Assembly (NCBI GenBank): GCA_004026145.2
Contig: CP034980.1
Coordinates: 4,434,280-4,498,279, forward strand
DNA from: Takifugu bimaculatus
Lineage: Eukaryota > Chordata > Actinopteri > Tetraodontiformes > Tetraodontidae
Reading direction: 5' to 3'
Length of the DNA stretch: 64,000 nucleotides
Below, one piece after another: positions 48,121-62,818 of this stretch. The position numbers and the translations under genes were made by a program. Within the stretch, counting starts at the first letter, position 1. Each line of letters begins with the position of its first letter. Under the pieces are notes generated by a model, which was not told the origin of the DNA, searched no databases, and saw only the letters and a list, made by a program, of their open reading frames with translations.

Positions 48121-51100
48121 GTGTGAAGGTCTGACTGTGCAGATCCACACAGGCGTTTTCTGCACAAAAGTCTTAACCAGCACGACATTGTTTTCATCTC
48201 CGCATTGAACCTTCAGGTTCGCAGCACATCTCAATGGCTTTAGAACTGTGAAGAATAAAAAATGTCTCATCATCCAAATCCACAACACAGCACTGAACAT
48301 TTGAATGACGGCAAAGTGGCAGCAATGATCAAATTATCAAAGTCAAAATGTTATTTCTGAGAGTTAGATTAAAAAGGGTGCTTGAACATTAACTTGGAGC
48401 GACAGAGCGAGGTGTTGTTTTGGTGGAGGCATCGTTACTTCAAGTGTTATGTCATTTTGCTGCATTTAAAGTGTGAAATCTCCGTGCGCGCCAGAAGGTC
48501 TGAAAGTGAAGGTGGAAATTAGCATGTAGCTCATCACGTTTTTGATGTTCACCCCTGTGCAGCGAGGCCAGACTCTTAGACCCCACTTCCTGTTTTTGCT
48601 CCATGACCACAAATTAGAGCTTCGTTTGAATGTACGCCAGCGCTTATTTCTGAATCCCTGCACACACGATCAGCGGAAGCACACGAGTTCCATGTATGAG
48701 AGGGGAGCAAAGTGTTGTTTCAGTGAGTGTGTCTGGAAAGTGATTCATGAACACAAAGCCTAATTAATCGTAACAGACAGGGCACCATCACGGCTGTCAG
48801 ATCCTCAGCAGACAGATCAGCTGACAGGCCGAAGCAACTTTAGTGTGTGTGTCTGAATATTCAATGTATTGAGAGAAATACAAGGTTTAAAAAAGGATAT
48901 CTGTCTACGTACAGAAAGATTTTTATCAAAGCTGTTTATTGAAGCTGTTTGTAGACCAGCGATTCCTATTATCTGCATTTAAATCGTGCATTAAACTTTA
49001 AAAAGGATTTCTGAGCAACAGAGACTCTTTGTCATGCTAGTTTTTTCCTTGCTCTCGGTGATGGCGACGAGGACCTGCACCACAAAAGAGGACGGTAGCT
49101 AATGTTAAATCTGTTGTACTGCAGAAGAAAAATGCAGAGTCCTTGGCCAAATTTTGAATATATGTAGATTTATACACCAGCCTATGAGCATGTTTGCCCA
49201 TTCCTTCAGGTTTTGGATGGAAGCACCAAGATCCAGTCCCAAGCCTGTCCACATTCTCTGATGTCCAGTAATTAAAGCGTCCTTTCTCATGCGAGTTCAT
49301 GCGCACAAAACCATCTCCTTCACAACCCCTCCTTCATGTTCATGTTACTTATAATAATAATTAATATGACAGATGTGAGTAGCGTCCGATCGTTCTGTTA
49401 TTCACAGCAGAACGTGCCATGCATTACTTTAAAAAGCATGTCAAGTTTGTATTTAAGCCAGTATGTAAATGCCATGTGTGTCAAATAAAAAGGCAGCCCA
49501 TAATTGATTATGTTCCATTAACTTTCTCCACCAGTGAGATATATTTACCCTTTTCCTGATCTGATTAGTCATTTCTGAACTAAATGCCTTGAAAGCATTT
49601 TTTAAAAATGTATTTCCAGATATGTTTCATTGAACATCTCATTTTTGCAATTGCACTATTTTTAGAATGTATGATAAAAGCAAATCTTTTCATTTCCAAG
49701 ACATGACACTGCACTGGGAAGGTCGATGGCCCTTATTACAAGATTTATTCTGAAGCATGTGAGCGAGGAAGGGTGAAAGAAAGCCTAAAAGACAAATTAA
49801 GAAGAGTGACATTAAATGGGCATGGTTTGAACACATTCATTAAGTTTAGTTATTAGGAGCTGACTCAAACATGTCTGGCTAATGAGTGGTGGGGGGGGGG
49901 GCAGTGAAATCTTCTGAAAACCAGCCACAGTGAGTAATATGTTGGTAAATTAAGCTGTAATAGTGTGATATAATCACTGCCGGGGCAGTGGTGACATTGT
50001 ACCAGGCGGCAAATTGAAACAAATGAAATGGTTTTAATGAATGCACGGCCTGGTCTGTTTCTCAATGAGAGCAGGGGTGATTTGGGATGTTAATGACAAA
50101 GGCGCGGGGACAAAACCAGGATATTACTGCCGTACTCACCAGGGGTCTGGTTCTCTAACACTCCATAACAGTGTGGCACTGATAAAGAGAGGTTTTATCC
50201 TTCATTTCCAAGATTCTTCCTGAACTATTTGGCTGAGGCAGCACGGGAGCGGCCAATCCTCGGAATACCAAAGTGGAGAATAAAATGAGGATAGATGGCC
50301 AATTAGCAAGATGGGGGGAGAGGGAGAGAATGAGAGAGCAAAAGTCTCTAAAGACTGTTTACTGGAGTGCCTGGGGTTCTTTCTAATTTGAAATTGCAAA
50401 TAATATGGAGGAGATGGTCCAAAACATGTTCATTACTGGTTTTCAGCCATGAAACGCTGCTGGCACAGAACAATCTCGTGCTGAGGAAGATTATGTTTCA
50501 TATGAGATGACTAGCACACATTCCCTTTGTTTGTTTATTGTCTGCATCCTCTCGCTCTCTCTGTCTCTCTCTCTCTGATTCACAAGTTGACCCATGTGAA
50601 ATAATGTCTGAGGGGGGAAAAATAGATCTCTTTGATTACGCTAAAAGATCTCAGGCCTGCCCAATCAGGCCTGAGACTCCACAGCGCTGTTCTGTTGAGG
50701 CTGAATACATTCTTTTAATCTCATTTGGGGCGCTAAACAACAGTTTGACTGGTGTGTTTCTGTGCCGGAAAATAAATCAGGAAGACTGAGGTGGTCTGCA
50801 CGCGCGCGCGGACGTGTACCAACACAGTATATGGAAGCAGGGGAGTTAAATGCTGTTTGACTCTTCTGCCGCAGCCACTGACCTCACTGCGGGCCACAGA
50901 AGGACTGGAACCACATCAGTTGTACTTGCTCTCATTTGTAAGTCCTCATTAAGCCTCATTTCACTTTCAAATCTCTCTCACCCTTGAACACCAGCGGTGC
51001 CGTTTCCTGTACTGATAATGCCAGATTTCAGTCACGCAATCTAAAAACAAAGTCCCCGAACTGCTATACAGCGACCTTTGATGCTGTCAGACAGTTTGGC

Positions 51101-54100
51101 ATTTTGCTGAATAAAGCAGACGCGGCAGCCGAATGGCAGCATCGACGGGCGAATGTAAATGACATGAAGATGGACTGGAAGGGACAGGTACGTCCATGAT
51201 CTGCCTTCTGCTCGGGACAGGAGGAGTCCTGAAGGACAACACGGCAGGAGAAACACGAGGAGCATGTAAAGAGACGGGAAGAAACGGTGGCTGTCTTGGT
51301 ATTGGTGGCGTTGGCCGGGAGAGTGATGGTGTTTGAGAAGCGCTCAGGCGTTAGACCATTCACCTCCAATGTCAGGGTGATTACGCTCTAATTGAAGTAG
51401 TCTGGTGCTGCTGCTAATCATGGTTAAACAGTCCACATTCCTTTGAACTTTGGCTGGCTGTCATGTGATGACCCTTTTAAACGAGGCTACACATGGGGGG
51501 GGCAGGTGCTGTGACACCATGTAGACGTTCACCAGCACGGGGGTAGGGATGATGCCACAGTTGCTGACTCAAAGGCTGTTCCAGCTTCCTTGTAGCTGGT
51601 TGTGGAACCAAGGGATCAGATTTGGGTGCCGCATGAAGTGACTCCTTATTGCAGACCCTGCTTAGGCATTCCTTATTCTTATCTTTGACATTTATTTAAT
51701 GATTAAAAAGCAAACAGAGCTTTGAGCGACATTAGCCCCATCTGTGATAAGCGGGGAAAAGAATAAACAGATTATTATATCATGACTTGGATGACGGGAG
51801 GGGCTGATCCCTTCGGATTCTGCTCTGTGTCGGGTTGCTCTAGAAGGGGGCTCACCAAATTCCCAAACATGATGTCACAGGCACTTTTCCTCTCTGATCT
51901 CTGGGCCCTGATCTAGTCAGAACTACGCAGCACTGGAGCAGGAAAACACAAAGAATTGATAAAAGGACAAGGAGAAATGACCCCGACATCACAAGGGCTG
52001 TCCTTCCCTGCACCGGTCAGACCTGGACATCCAGAAACCCAGTAAGTTTATCAAATATGCTGCTATTTTGAACAGTTGGAAGCAGCCTGTACCTGTATGG
52101 TGCAGTACTTCAATTGTTATAATTTTCCACGGAGCTTTTTATCTGACAGTGACGATGACAAAGGACACCTCAGGGGATTGATGATGGGATGCGTCACATC
52201 CAGGCTTCCTGAAGTTTTTAGATTTAAGGCTTGTGAACTCTGAAATGGATGAAATGAAAATGCAGAACTTGTAGTTTCTGGTTCACTTCTTGACTGCTCT
52301 CTGGATCTCTTTAGGAGTTTTTGTTCTGATGGATATGTTGAAGCTTAAGGTTATGTCATACTTCTGTCATGTACCTCATGATCCAGCATGTCTGACACAT
52401 TCTTTTTTCCAAGCTGCTCACATTTTCATTATTTCCATGGCAACATTGGTCCTGTAATTCACTACAAGAAGGAAGCATTTTTGGCTTTTTACACCCACAA
52501 CAATATCTGATAATGAATTATACAGCTATTAATGCAACTCTAGTAATTTTTTATCTCGCTTCATTAAATCATATCCTATAAATGCCTGGGCGCTCAGTTC
52601 ATTCAAGACATTTTATTTTTTAATGGCGTTACTACTATTTTTGTTTTAAAAAAAGGTTTGGGGGCAGAGGCATTATCTTTATTGTCTGGCCTCGGTTCAC
52701 TTCAGAGCCCAGAGTGAAGTCCTGCAGGATGTGGGCTGAGAAATTATGTGTCCGTTCTCCTGTGATGAGGTGCAGAGAGAGCAGGAAATCGGGTTTGCCT
52801 GTGAGCGTGGCTTCTTCGCTCGCAGTAACCCCAATTCACAATATTATTACAGCAAGGGTCAAACAGCACGGTGACAAATAAGGGAGGAAAAGAGTGGACA
52901 GAACACCAGACAATGAGGATGAGAAAGAGCCCGGTTAAATACCAATGTGTCAGACAGGCTATGGATGTTTGCTGTGGAAAGCATCCAGTAATTTATCTCT
53001 ACAGTTAAATTAAAGTACAGTGACATAGGTGGATTTTGATCCTTAAAAGGGTAATTCTTTTAATAACCTAGGTTTATAGAATTGAGCTCCCTGTGGAACT
53101 TTAATATCATTCTTCTCCTTTAGCCATGACCTATACATGCATAGACCAGCCTCAGGACATGCACAACAGCTCATTACTGGAGAGTGCATGTGTCTGGTGG
53201 CTTAATGCACACAAGCTCCTGTACAGGTCTAACGAAGTACATCTGTTTTGATCAAAAAAGAATCCAACATTCTCAGAATCCTCCAACTTGGTGTACCTAA
53301 GGGGAGATCACAGGGGTAAAGAGACACTTGAGTGCAGAAAAGAGACTGGTTGAAATTCCAGTGCTGGTGTGAAAATCGTGCCCTGCCCGGTTTGTTGTGT
53401 GGGTAGAATTTGTGCAAAGATGTGAGAGGATTTAATGTGTGTCAGGCTCATTTACCTACAGACTGCATGCTATTGCAGACACCGAGTGCAAGTGCCTTTA
53501 TTCACATGAGTTAGACGTGTGACACGCATGACGGTATTCTATTTCAGACCAACGACACCGTGGTGATGGTGGTGCAATGGCTGCCTTCAGAACACAGACA
53601 GTGGAGACTTCCTGCTATTGGCAGCAAAAGAAGCTATTGACAAGAGAACACCGATTGTCCCGTGTGGGACAACTTAAAGCAGAAAGAAAGACTGTAAACT
53701 ATCTTACAGAGGAAGCATAGTGGCAACTGGGTTTACTGAAGGAAATCAAGGCTGTCAGATTAGTTGGACTGACTTTGGTATCAGGTGATATAGCAGAGCT
53801 CAGCATCCCTGATGGTGAAAAAAACCCAATTTGTTATACTGAAAAATGAATTCAAACCAGCAGAAGCAGGATGTGGGAATAATAGAACTGCTATCAGCTG
53901 TGTCAAGAGACTTTTTGTTATTGAGGCCAGCGGGTTTTAATCATTTTGAATAATGCTGGGTAACTTTTGGTTACACAAATGAAATGAAATACACTGAGAA
54001 ATCAACACCAGAACTGCATAACAGCAAACAAGCTTTTAGTTTGTATTCTTGTTATTAGTCATGAAATGTCTTGAATAGAAGTGTAAGTCTTTATCACTCA

Positions 54101-57100
54101 GGTTTTACACAGCTATTGTCAGTTTCTAAATGATTATTATTTCAATAAACGAATGACTAGACTGGATTCAGTTCTGTGGATCACACACTCTGGACAGGTC
54201 TCTCACTGTAGCAAAGGTACACCCCCTGATTCCAGCCTCATGTCAGGCTCCTTGCTCCTCATTCTGTGTCCTCGTGCAGTTTCCAATAGCAACCATCTGA
54301 CCAAAGATATTCTTTTTTTCATTTGCGGATTAATATGAACGATATCATTTCTCCTTTTCCCTGCATCTGCCTCCGTAGATCATGGTGGGAGATGCAACAC
54401 ATTTGCTCCTGAGCCTCGCTGTGACGAGAGCCAGCCGGAGGTGGAGGGAGGGAGGGTGGGAGGGATAGGCTGTTGCACATGTCTGTTGCCATGGGGATTT
54501 TGGCGCAGTGACTATGCAGGCTGTGGAATGGAGGATTTGTTTTCACGAGGGGATGCTTGGCAAAAAAAAAAAGAAAAGGAAAGAAGAAAAAAGAAAAGCG
54601 TGTACATGAGCCGGAGTCTCAGTGGCCAATTATATGGAGGGCATTTGTTTTAGGCAGTTATGGGGGCTTGAGCGAGGACTGAGTAAAGTCGTTCTGATGT
54701 TTTCATACTGCTACCTCACTCTGTAGATTAAATTAAGAAGAAGGCAGTGAGGAGAAAATTCCTTTTAAATGAGTGGAAGACAATGGAGAGCTGATGAAGG
54801 TTCCATAATTGCACGTTCCCAAGATAAACCTGTTAATCACACACATCCAGAGCCTGCAAGGAAAACACTAATTTACCATTCTGGAAAATGAAGCCGCTTG
54901 GACCGATGCTGATATAATCATCAGCGGGCAGTGAATCCCTTTTAATTAAAGGTACACATCATGTTTCCTTCATTTGCATGTTGTATAAAGTGGCACCGTG
55001 GCTATTGTGACCTTGGAGTCCCTCACCTTTCACTGCAGGTAGACCTTGTCTGATACCTTAATACTGCAAAGTGCTGAGAAATGTAGCCTCCAGACCAACA
55101 GTTAAAAGCATTTTTATAGCTTTGGTTGCATTGGATTCTCCGCCATGAAACAAACGCAACTTAAAAAGTTAGGAAAACCTTCAGCAGTAAAAGCAGTGCC
55201 ACATTCTGTACTCATTAATATTCAAATGACAGTATGAATTCATTTAATCAGGGAATTGCATCACAATCCTAATTGCTCATTTCTATTTCAGCAGTTTGCA
55301 ATTAATTGTTCATAGGGGTGTCCCTGCTGCCAGTGGGGGAGTGATGTCGAGTGTGATGCTATGATTAGACGGAAAGCCCCAGATATTACTGACATATCCC
55401 GCTTCATTTTAATACCAATAATGGTGCAAATTTCTGTATAAAACTGAAAGAGAATGCCTGGTAAAATGTGTCATGACCCAGTTCGAGCCAGTTCAATACA
55501 GAAACAGTTTCCGGGGGTGTGTGTAAATAATTTAGAATCTGCAGGGATCTGATGAAGAAAAAAACACATTAAGATCATAAACATTCATCGTGCACATTTC
55601 TGCTAAGTTAAAGCGTCATTACCGTTGAATGTACAGTTCAGCCCTGTTAAAGTGTTATATTGGAGATTAGCCACATCAAATGTTGGGTCGAATCTAATCC
55701 TGATTTTTGTTTTCTGCCTCTCTTTTCTCTTAGACTTTTACCAAAATAATAGACATCATCATATGTTATATATGCTGCTAGTTACACCGTCCCAGGCTGA
55801 GTGAATATGTGTGTATATGAATAAATTCAGACGAGTAATTTTAACCAGTCGTTATTATACACATATGGTTCAGAACATACACCAACAAACACATTTACCT
55901 CCCTTTTTATGGGAATTGTGAGTTCTTTTTAGAGCTACGGGAGTTAGTTTTTTTAAATTTCTGAAAGATAATGAAACTAGGCTACACTTTTGTCATGGTG
56001 ATTCAAGCACCGGTAAGAAATCCTGAACCGGTTACCCCAGAGAACCACCTGATTGTACCATTATCTGTGCCTCGGTGTGTACTCTCGTGTATTCAGTAAT
56101 GGAGTTTGAGTCTGAAGAAGATAATGTTTTTTGAGCTTCTCATTGAGAATTCTGTATCTTTATTGTGTTCGCCGACGCTGGGTTCAGTCCATGTAGTAAT
56201 ATCCTTTGCGCCGTTGTTGCTATCGGAGCCATCATGGGTCCTGGAGGTTTCTGTTGATAACTCCACCCAGTGACATGCTGGGGTTCTATTAATTTCCATT
56301 TTATTATAAACCTGTCTGTTGTGGATGAGCCACTGCAAGGGCGGACTCACTCTGGTGCTGTTTAATGAGTTTGTGATTATGTGTTCAGGTATAAATGCTG
56401 GCAGGACAGTGACATCAGCGGCTACACTGTGAAACTGAGACAACAGCCTCTGCATACAGTAGGAATACGCATGTCAGGGTACACCAATACGTCAGCATAT
56501 GAAAAAAAGTTGTTCAAGGAAGCAAACTCCTCAAACATCTCAGTTTTTCCAATTTTTGGGGCTTGGCATTAATAATCACTGAGACATCACAACGATCGTT
56601 ACAGGTGTGGTGGTGTGAAGTCATGCAACAGCTCAAATACTTCATTACGCACGTGCAACGCAACCAGCAGAATCTTCAGTCGCTCCGATCTTCAGTTAGA
56701 CTGCTGTAATTCTGCCTTTCTGAATTAATCTGCTGTGACTAAATCACTGTGCAGTTCACAGGCAGCCTGTAAACAAGGCTGCATTGAGATTTAGTCCCAG
56801 CACACGCTCTGCTCCTCCTCCCACCATTCCCATGCAGCTCGTATACACTATTTATTGCACCCGGTATAGATCCGAATGGGATAAAATTAATATTCGAGTG
56901 AGGGCTGCAAAGAAAAAAAAACAAAAGATGGGTAAGTGTGCGGATACGGCAGGATTATTAAACGCATGACCTTTAACCTGAAGGACATTGACTGAAAAGC
57001 CTGAAGAATGGCAGAGGCTATTAGCTTTATCCTCTCTAATATGACAGACGTGAGTGAAGAGGGATTTAGGGCACTTTTTTGTGGCTGGGAAATTTAAGGT

Positions 57101-59695
57101 TGGATTTGAAGGGCAAAGTGAACAAACCAGGTAAAATTTAACCAGAAGTCAGTAGATGTTTAACCACAAAACGGAAGGTGCAAAACTCAAGAGGCAAAAT
57201 AAAGCAGTTAAAACTTTTTTTCTTTTCGAAGCCTCAACAGTGGCTTTGACGTTATAAGTGATGAGTTAATCTATGTGAGAGCGTAATTTAGAGAGCTTGT
57301 GATCCTGACCTGGGAAAAAAAAATCCAGGCAATTTATTTTGATGAAAATTCACATTAAGCACACAGTAAACAATAAACATATGTCGTCCCTATGGAGCCG
57401 CTCCTCTGGGAAATGGAGGCTAATTGCCTGTAGAGTTGTTTCTATCTGGGCCAGATGTACCAAACTTGGCAATTCCATCTTTGTCCAGGAGACAAAGAAA
57501 AGCTGCCTGTCAATCAAAAGGTGACAATGAGCCATTTCAGAAAGGGGCACTTTGTTTTTTTCCTTTTCCCCCATCCATGAAATGATGAAATGAAATGAAG
57601 ATGTCCAATGAGACAGAGAGCATTGCAGGCTGTGTCAGACCACCTCTTCCTCGCCCCTGATGTGACTGCCGCATCTTTAAGACGCGCCCTGCTGCGACAC
57701 ACAGCTGAGACAGCCCAGGTAGATGAAAGTATCCGTGTGGTGTGTTTGTCCTCAGTTCTGGAGGACAATGAGCACATTTTAAACTCAAGCTGTAGCTACA
57801 GGAGTGTGTTGTCAGAGGAATATAATGGCCAATCGTGGTGTGACATTTTAACAGGATTATTCAAATCACTGAAATGACCACTCGTACCTGAGCTCTCAGT
57901 CTACCAGCCTAACCTTCTGCTCACCAAGACAAACAATGACATCAGAAGTTTTTCATGACCTCAGTCTGGTGTATTACACATTAATGCATATGGATATATT
58001 ATTTAATGCATGCCATTTTACATTATGCACCACGTTTACTGTTTTAGCACTCGGTCCCAAGTGGAGCAGAAGCGTCATGTGACATGAAAAACACAAACAT
58101 TTGTGGCGAAGTCCTCGGGTCCCTTTGGAGCCGTTTTGGGGGTTGCTCTTAGGCTGGCACTGTTTCTATTTACTGCCCCACTGGACAGCTCATGCAAGGG
58201 GAATATTTTTTACAGCCGTTTAAATAAAAGAAGTGCTGCAAATGTGTTATTACAAAACTCTTACGGTAAACAAATTTGTTTTCTTCACTGACAATATATT
58301 TGCATTTATTTATTTACTCTGTTCTGGCACATCCTTTACCAAACTGCAGGACCGGTAGACAAGAACTTTTATTTATTAGACCAAATGTTTGTGCCTATTA
58401 CACTCTCTGTACATCCTGGACAAATAATTGTTTACTTGTAAGCAAAAATGCATTTTTTATGTGATCGTGCTGGATATTTAATCTTCCTTCCCAGCCACAG
58501 CACAAAAATCTAATCTTAGAGTAATTTCAAGTTGTTGTTTTTCATTTTGGATGCACAAAGAAATATTATTGTATACATAGATCAGCAAAAGCAATTCATT
58601 TCTTCCATGTTTTGGGGGGTTGGAATCAAATATGTGTCTTGTGCTCACAGTCTGGGCGAGTGTAAACACTGTGTGAACGAGACTGACAGTTGTTTCCTGA
58701 AACCATTCCTGATTCGGCATCCTGAGGGTTGATCACTTCCTTATCTGCAGTTATCCTCTCATTTTCAGTCTGGTACGTGACTGATGTGACTCAACACATG
58801 ACATGAACGACATGAGCTTTAATGCTGTCTTTATTCTCTCGCGGGTTTTCTGTGTTGCATCAGCGCTCGCCAGTGACACTCAAGCTGAGGTTTCAACCTG
58901 CTTCATGGATGTTTCAAGCTTGGACAAAATAATTCTTTTGTCTATTCAAGTCTCTAAATAAATGATTTTATTGATCATACAGTGTCTTTTCATAGCAGCA
59001 TAGGGAAAGGGTGTTTTTATGATGTAAGTCTCAAGGTGACATGGAGCCGCAAATGTAAGTGACATCTTTGTAGCAACTGTACACTGGACCTATAAAAATA
59101 TTTATGGCCAAGGTTACTTTTTTATTAGTGCAGGAAAATATTTTTTTTAACATAAAACAAAGAAAGATAAAGGGCCTGAAGTATAAAATGACACCATTGA
59201 GAAACTCCAGTGCTACTGATGTCATTGCTCGTGCTAGCTTGAATCAACATTCCTAAAAGCGCCCACAGGCAGCATCTGACTCATTTTTTGGCGATAGTAA
59301 ATTCAAAATACATGCGCCTCTATCTTCATTCGCTTTAGACTCAAAGAAAATCATTCAGTTGGTCAGCACTAATGAAATGTGGAGAACTTTCCCCCATCCA
59401 GATGGCCAGCCTTCCCTTAGTCCGCTGAGGATTCTCCTCCTCACGAAGACCCTGGCTGAGTTGACACAACCATCATCCTCCTCATAGCATCTGCTGCTAA
59501 ATTTACAGTCACAAACTGAATGGAGAAGGCAGAAGGATGAAATGTGCGTGACATCGAGTGCTGAAATGAGGAGTGGAACCTAAATAATTCCTTTTAAATG
59601 TGATTCCAAAGGAAATCCCTGTAAGAAAAAGCGATGGTTGATGGGATCAACTACAGATGGAAAAGTACAGGCCCCCATCAGACATTCTAGACAGC
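48121..59695. other. no gene recognised; long quiet stretch
   Basis: About 11.5 kb with little structure. It has a G run of 11 (49891-49901), CT-rich sequence near 50545-50578, a CG alternation at 50791-50800 and a purine-rich run near 54559-54597. A frame at 50984-51199 ends at a good donor-like CAG/GTACGT, and an antisense frame overlaps it; neither is recognised. A TAAT-rich patch at about 55195-55320 is listed separately. Confidence 0.5.
55195..55320. promoter_or_regulatory. candidate conserved non-coding element
   Basis: AT-rich, non-repetitive block with ACTCATTAATATTCAAATGA, GAATTCATTTAATCAGG, TCCTAATTGCTC and GCAATTAATTGTTC. The ATTCAAAT and homeodomain-like cores resemble POU/HOX-type sites. 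Function is inferred only. Confidence 0.18.
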
Positions 59696-59744
59696 CCATC
59701 CATCCATCGATCCATTGTTCATCCATCCATCTGTCCGTCCATCA
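59696..59744. repeat. (CATC)n imperfect tetranucleotide repeat
   Basis: CATC and CGTC units interrupted by CGAT and ATTGTT. It may be an old SINE tail on the minus strand, but no SINE body is seen beside it. Confidence 0.85.
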
Positions 59745-62224
59745 CCTGCCGAGGGGTTAATCCAGAAAACATTAGAACCCCCGAGGGAACAAACAACTGA
59801 GGAGAAAGATGCTAAAAAAGAACCGTAGAACTCTCCTGTGCTTGAGCCACGTTCTCGCCTCTAAACGAGGGAGTTAATTTCATTCCTTCTCACCTCTGAG
59901 TTCGGTGGCATACTTTCAAAGATTTCTGAAACTCATTTACTGAGCAGAACAAGAAGGGCACAGAGTCTCCTTCTGGCTACGGTATTGATCAGCACGTCGA
60001 CAGAGACAACAATAAACGAATCTGGTGAGGCAGTAATCAGCGTGGCAATGACCGTCTCCTGAGCTGCAGAGGTGATTTGTATTCCAATATGACACATTTT
60101 TATGCCTATAGAGGCTTTACAGGTCATTAAACTTTCAAAGGCTTTTTCGGTGCAGAAACTATAAAGTATTTACCTCTGCCTGGAAAATTACTGAAATTAT
60201 GTGTGCTGCACATGTGTTTGGTAGATATCTTTGACAAATTAACCACTGCAACAAATTAATTTGACAGCGGAGAGTATTTCAATGAGTGATTTGCTTTAGT
60301 TTTCTTATTTATTGACAATTAGATTCCACAAATGAGCCCTTAAGACAAGGCAGAGAAGTACAATTTCCCTTTCTGCCAAACAAGTTGTCTAATTTGGCCT
60401 TTGTGATTGATTTTTTTTTTTTGTTTTTGTTTTTTTAAGATTTAATTTATATTTCATTTAAACATTGACATTTTGTACCCAACACACACATAGTTTTCCT
60501 CAGGTAAATAAGCAGTCACGAACCAGGAATAGAAGACTAGAATATGCAATCACGACTGAAATGGTAGCAAAAGCTTTAAAAGATGTGGAAAATGCTCCAG
60601 AGCAGCCGTGTCCTCTGCCTTTCTCTCCCTGCTTGTCTGATAAATCAGGCATAACCAGGGCCAGACTGGAACAATCATTCAGCGTGTAATATAGCCTCAG
60701 CCTGGCCACTTTAAAGCTCCGTCCCCTGGGCCCCCTTTTTTAAAAGAAAGGCTACATTTCCAGTACTTCCATGAATATTAGTGCATGTGAACCTCAAACG
60801 TGTCAGGCCCCTTATGTAAAAGAACATGTGACGAAAGAGCAGATAAAGATTTAAACAATATAATCCAATAAAGCATATATATATAAAAAAAATGGCAAAC
60901 TATAGTGGGGGGAGAGAACAGCTGATGTCAAGGACCCCATTACACAATGTAGAACACACAACTTCAGGTTACCAGGACAATAATGCCCTCCACACACACT
61001 GTTCACAAATCAAAATCATTTTATTGGCCCTGAACTTTATGTGAACACACGCCAGGAAGAGTTGACGCCCTCGCTGCTCAGCAACGGCATTTCACCTTCA
61101 CAATCTGTCCAAATACAGATTGAGAACAGACATAATTGCATTCTGAGGATTAGTTTGTGAAAATACGGAACACTCAACACTAGAAGAGCAGGGTTTCAGT
61201 CAGGAAACTCTGGCAGACGCCGCCTCTGGGTGGCCAGTCACTGATTTATGTACTTCTTAATTTATATACATGAGGCAGGTGGTGAGGACAGAATATGAAG
61301 ACTCCCACATACACAGAGCGCAGTGTGATTGGCTAACCGTCTGATGTGCATTAGTTGTTGTGTAGCTTCCCTTTTTGTCCCATGCATCACACATTGTTGT
61401 GTTCACAGGATTTACTACAACTGCTGCTGCTAAAAATAATTAAAATATCCACCTGATGGGACAATTTACTAACTACGTTGTGGCTTTTCCAGCCAGATCA
61501 CGTCCCTGACTGTTAACACCCGCCCTGCAGCACAATGCAAATACACAACGCTATGATCCCCTGTTCTCCTCAGGGTGTTCCATCTGTAAAGTGATCTGTT
61601 CTCAAAGCTTTTACAGAAATAGAACCCACCTTGAGAAAATGCTTTGACTGAGACTCGTGCTTCATTCATGCTCATGAGAGACAGATGCACGTGCTTTGGC
61701 AGAGACAGGGACAGCAGCCTTTTCCTCCATCATTGTACTCAAGCTGTCGACATTTTGTATCTTGACAACAGAATCGGTGTGTTCTTGATCCATAATTTAA
61801 GTGATTCTTCATCAGCTTGTCTCTGTCCTGGCATGATCCCAACACGGGGCGTAACAATCTGTCTGTGACCCAGCGGGAAGGAAGAGTCAACCACCCAGCA
61901 GATGTTTTAGTACTTTTAAGCCACTTTCATTATCGTATTTTCTTATCGAGTGTTCTGTGGCGGGTTTTTACTACTGAAGGAGCTTTTTTCCACCTGTCTC
62001 TCAGCAGCTTGCAGATGGTCGCGTTCGCCAAAACGTGTGTTTGGTGAAATGTGCTCATTTACCGCTTTAATGCATCTTTCCTCGAAGAGGAGCATATGGG
62101 AGCCTGGTCTTTTGGGTCCCAGTTCTACTGTTCTACAGTCGTCAACAAACATTGTCCTATTCCAGGAAGGAATCATATGGTAACATCATTCAGGGAGTCT
62201 TGGACAGAGCATCAGTCAATGGTA
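59745..62224. other. no gene recognised
   Basis: Unique sequence with a T-rich stretch near 60408-60437 and an AT run near 60872-60892. Frames stay below 80 codons. Confidence 0.5.
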
Positions 62225-62249
62225 TGACCTTTGACCTGACCTTTGACCT
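62225..62249. promoter_or_regulatory. two overlapping DR1 motifs
   Basis: TGACCT-T-TGACCT occurs at 62225-62237 and again at 62237-62249, sharing one base. Read on the minus strand each is a perfect AGGTCA direct repeat with one-base spacing, the class bound by HNF4 and RXR heterodimers. A tandem duplication of 12 bases would produce this. Occupancy and conservation are unknown. Confidence 0.42.
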
Positions 62250-62651
62250 GATGGACAGGTGCAGTGGGCTGCTAATATGTCGGGTTTCCACACTACTTAG
62301 AGCACTGCAGATGTGCTGAGAGCACAGAACCAAGCGGGCCCCTTCTGCTCACAGAGGCTGAGTGATGACAAGGACAGCAACACTGTTTTCTAGATTACGT
62401 ACACAAGGACAGGACACAGTTTGTCAAAAGCACCGTGTTGGACAGGGCAGAGTGCTGGCTCAGGAGACTGCACTGTACTCACAGCACCAGGTAAAAAATG
62501 CATCCGAATGCATTCTGATGGACTTCTGCTCTTCTTTTTCCATGTTGCAGAAAGGCCAAATCAGCGCACACCTCAGCTCAGCTTTCATATTTATGAGTAA
62601 AAAATAAACAGAATAGCCTGAAGCTGAAGGTGCTTCATGCTGCTCAGACAC

Positions 62652-62682
62652 CCACACGCACGCACACACACACACACAACAC
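62652..62682. repeat. (CA)n microsatellite, interrupted
   Basis: CACGCACG leading into CA units, directly before repeat copy C. Confidence 0.92.
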
Positions 62683-62818
62683 ATTTCTGTCTTCCTGGGG
62701 ACTCGATACTACTTACGCTAACCCTAACCATCCTAACTAACTCCCTCTACACTCACCCTTAAAACCATGTTCTCTTTCAAACAGTCCTTTGAAGTTGTAA
62801 TATGTAGTAAATGTGAGG
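62683..62818. mobile_element. CA-linked teleost interspersed repeat, copy C (shortened)
   Basis: Shares landmarks with the copies at 22 kb: ACCATCCTAACTAACTCCCT, AAAACCATGTTC, AAACAGTCCTTTGAAGTTGT and TAATATGTAGTAAATGTGAG. The middle is shorter than in copies A and B: sequence between the GAAGTTGT and ATATGTAGTAA blocks is deleted. CA microsatellites flank it on both sides. Confidence 0.65.

Noticed and set aside
47740..48300. 186-codon open frame on the minus strand, the longest in the window
   Set aside because: It lies antisense to the Tc1-like transposase remnant, has no recognisable domain and ends in a Cys run produced by the reverse complement of CAG repeats.
50984..51199. Frame ending at a good CAG/GTACGT donor-like site
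   Set aside because: An overlapping antisense frame of 101 codons is equally good and neither is recognised, so a donor-like match alone is not enough.
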